NCBI RefSeq assembly: GCF_016807185.1
Contig: NZ_JAEVYN010000002.1
Span: 2,269,367-2,333,366 of the forward strand
From: Leptolyngbya sp. Cla-17
GTDB taxonomy: Bacteria > Cyanobacteriota > Cyanobacteriia > Leptolyngbyales > Leptolyngbyaceae
Direction: 5' to 3'
Length of the DNA: 64,000 nucleotides
The translations under genes were made by a program, and so were the position numbers. This document shows, in pieces, positions 62,397 to 64,000 of the stretch (its first letter is position 1; the number at the start of each line of letters is the position of its first letter). Below the pieces are notes generated by a model, which had not been told where the DNA came from, did not search any database, and saw nothing but the letters and a program-made list of their open reading frames with translations.

Positions 62397-62738
62397 ATGG
62401 GAAAAGCGATCGCCCTTCAAGGAAATGTGGTTGCCGTGCCAGGGGCAATGCCCTACCCAGCCGCACAGAGTGGAGCTTGGATGGCCCTGCCAGTGCAGGT
62501 AAAGGCATATCCGAAGCTGAAAGTGGGCGGTCAATCTGTAATCTATGAGGCGGAATGCAAGTTTATGTTTACGGGGGTAGATCCGGCGGGTGCTCCGGTG
62601 AGTGGGCAGGAAACGGTGAAGCTGACGGCAAAGAGTACCAAGTTGCAAAAAAAGGTACTGGTGCAGGGAGATATGATGCAAAGTCCCTATGGCAATCAAT
62701 TGAAAATTGTAACAACGAGCAAAGTGAAAACAGCTTAA
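62397..62738 (+). CDS. Spike-tip candidate (PAAR-like position)
   Basis: 113 residues: GKAIALQGNVVAVPGAMPYPAAQSGAWMALPVQVKAYPKLKVGGQSVIYEAECKFMF, then VSGQETVKLTAKSTKLQKKVLVQGDMMQSPYGNQLKIVTTSKVKTA. Short, beta-rich, with no signal peptide. The main cluster has no PAAR gene, and small proteins of this sort cap the spike in other systems (Pvc10-like). I infer the same here from size and context; it lacks the classical proline-alanine-alanine-arginine motif. RBS-like AAAGG lies upstream. The putative cargo gene starts 104 bases later. Confidence 0.6.
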   Translation: MGKAIALQGNVVAVPGAMPYPAAQSGAWMALPVQVKAYPKLKVGGQSVIYEAECKFMFTGVDPAGAPVSGQETVKLTAKSTKLQKKVLVQGDMMQSPYGNQLKIVTTSKVKTA

Positions 62739-62841
62739 AGGTTTAGCGAATCTTTGTTTTTGCTATGGCGATCGAGCCTAGGATCGGAAAGATTACCGCT
62801 ATGGGCAGGGAAGATTTTAGTCACCTTTATCGAGAGCTGTA

Positions 62842-64000
62842 ATGATGGGAGTTTTGCACCAGAGCCGGGGAAAGGACCATGCAGTTGCGAGAACGCTGGG
62901 AAGACCGATGTCTGCTTTGCGGGTGGCAAAACAACCGGAAGACAGTGCAGCAATTGAGCAGATTCATGACATCTCTCAACGACCGCAATTTTCGGGGTTG
63001 TCAGGAGAGTTAGGAGTAGCAGCGTCGCAGTTTCCGATTCAGGCAAAGCTGACGATCGGGCAACCGAATGACCGATACGAACAGGAAGCCGATCAGGTAG
63101 CAGCCCAGGTGGTACAACAAATCAATGCCCCTGCTTCAGTCCAGTCATCTCAGGGGCAGTCTGTACAGCGAACTGAAGCCCGAGAAGGGGAAGCAATTCA
63201 GGCAAAAACAGATAAGAACACAATAAACCGAAAGGAAGAGATAGCAGGTGGGGAAGCCTCAACCAATTTGGAATCTGCCATCAGGAGCGCAAGGGGAGGG
63301 GGACAGCCTTTAGATTTGAATCTGCAACAGTCGATGGGGCAGGCGATGGGGGCGGATTTTAGTGGGGTAAAGGTCCATACAGATGCTCAGGCGGATCAGT
63401 TAAATCGATCAGTACAGGCGAAGGCGTTTACGACGGGGCGGGATATGTTTTTCCGCCAGGGGGCGTATGACCCACGGAGTGGGGGTGGGCAGGAGTTGAT
63501 CGCCCATGAATTGACCCATGTGGTGCAGCAGAGGGTAGGAGCGGGGAGGAAATCGCCTTTACCTCTGAACCCGTTACTAAAACAATCCCTTACTGAAATC
63601 CCGTCTGTATCCTTGAGTGGTTGCCATATCCAAGCAGCCTCAGAGAATACACAAGTACATGGAATAACTACCTTAGTTACATTGGAGCGTAACTCTAAGA
63701 AAGAGGATTTTGTAAAGTCGGTATATGGAACCGTTTCTGATGGCGATATTGTAGAAATAGACAACGTTACCAGGCATGCGAACCTTAATTATTCCCAACT
63801 AAGTGACAGTACGGACAACTGGGATGATAGCGAGGAGGCAGTTAATAATGCCACACCAAAAACAACATGGTATCCAGTAATAAATGTAAACGGTTACTAT
63901 GTAGAGGAGAAATTATACATTCGCGACGGCACGTTTCATAGAATAAGCGTTACACCTACCATTAAAACAATAGAAGAATTTTTTGACAAACTAACAACAG
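62842..64000 (+). CDS. DUF4157 (eCIS core) protein, putative cargo/effector; open at window end
   Basis: The frame runs from ATG 62842 to the window edge (386 codons) without a stop. The N-terminal part has KLTIGQPNDRYEQEADQVAAQVVQ, a phrase typical of such proteins. The DUF4157 domain follows (about 165-235): QSMGQAMGADFSGVKVHTDAQADQLNRSVQAKAFTTGRDMFFRQGAYDP, then the metalloprotease-like HELTH at 222-226 in LIAHELTHVVQQ. DUF4157 is strongly linked with eCIS cargo in many genomes. After residue 240 the sequence changes to an unrelated domain (NTQVHGITTLVTLERN, GDIVEIDNVTRHANL) whose end lies outside. I assume that part is the active domain. Confidence 0.88.
   Translation, partial: MMGVLHQSRGKDHAVARTLGRPMSALRVAKQPEDSAAIEQIHDISQRPQFSGLSGELGVAASQFPIQAKLTIGQPNDRYEQEADQVAAQVVQQINAPASVQSSQGQSVQRTEAREGEAIQAKTDKNTINRKEEIAGGEASTNLESAIRSARGGGQPLDLNLQQSMGQAMGADFSGVKVHTDAQADQLNRSVQAKAFTTGRDMFFRQGAYDPRSGGGQELIAHELTHVVQQRVGAGRKSPLPLNPLLKQSLTEIPSVSLSGCHIQAASENTQVHGITTLVTLERNSKKEDFVKSVYGTVSDGDIVEIDNVTRHANLNYSQLSDSTDNWDDSEEAVNNATPKTTWYPVINVNGYYVEEKLYIRDGTFHRISVTPTIKTIEEFFDKLTT

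Overview
The window comes from a cyanobacterium. The sequence is dotted with the HIP1-type octamer GCGATCGC. It carries TonB receptors with an N-terminal AMIN-like segment, DUF4118/GAF/PAS multi-sensor kinases, a PEP-CTERM protein, a DUF4388 (PATAN) protein next to a roadblock/GTPase pair, and several insertion sequence families. I cannot name a species.

Left part (1-18.4 kb). First comes an iron-uptake block on the + strand: two siderophore-type TonB receptors and a PepSY membrane protein, with an internally deleted receptor relic between the first receptor and the PepSY gene and a broken PepSY relic after the second receptor. Next, on the - strand, are a broken roadblock gene, a small GTPase and a PATAN protein, then a protoglobin. 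An AT-rich gap of about 0.9 kb follows. A signalling operon then runs on the - strand from 18378 to 9932: a REC-wHTH-HPt-REC-REC regulator, a DUF4118/multi-PAS histidine kinase, two single-domain receivers and a GAF-GAF-PAS hybrid kinase whose own receiver has lost its phospho-acceptor aspartate.

Middle part (18.5-41 kb) is a mobile-element zone. It holds three IS630-type elements nested inside one another, three copies of one 1.15-kb element (a, b, c), an IS1-type element, an ISAs1-type element and a group II intron. An alpha/beta hydrolase gene has been cut by the intron and by copy b. After an RTX protein, a PEP-CTERM protein and a broken lipoprotein gene comes the remnant of a Tn7-type transposon (tnsA, tnsB and the first 45 codons of a probable tnsC). 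Its tnsA-side terminus stands back to back with a second Tn7-like terminus. A large membrane protein, a small coiled-coil protein and an orphan reverse transcriptase gene with an in-frame amber codon follow.

Right part (41-64 kb) is a nearly complete contractile injection system (eCIS/tailocin type) on the - strand, from an AAA+ ATPase (62225) through a DUF4255 cap-like protein, two sheaths, two tube proteins, a tail-chaperone-like pair, hub/LysM, VgrG-like hub, OB-fold spike, gp25, two baseplate J-type proteins and a tail protein I to a long tail fibre. A small spike-tip candidate and a DUF4157 putative cargo/effector (open at the window edge) are transcribed divergently. No tape-measure gene is recognisable in the window. 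The most striking detail is a canonical -1 slippery heptamer joining the 134-aa chaperone-like frame to a start-codon-less 54-codon DUF6760-like frame. This is the arrangement of the G/GT tail chaperones of long-tailed phages.
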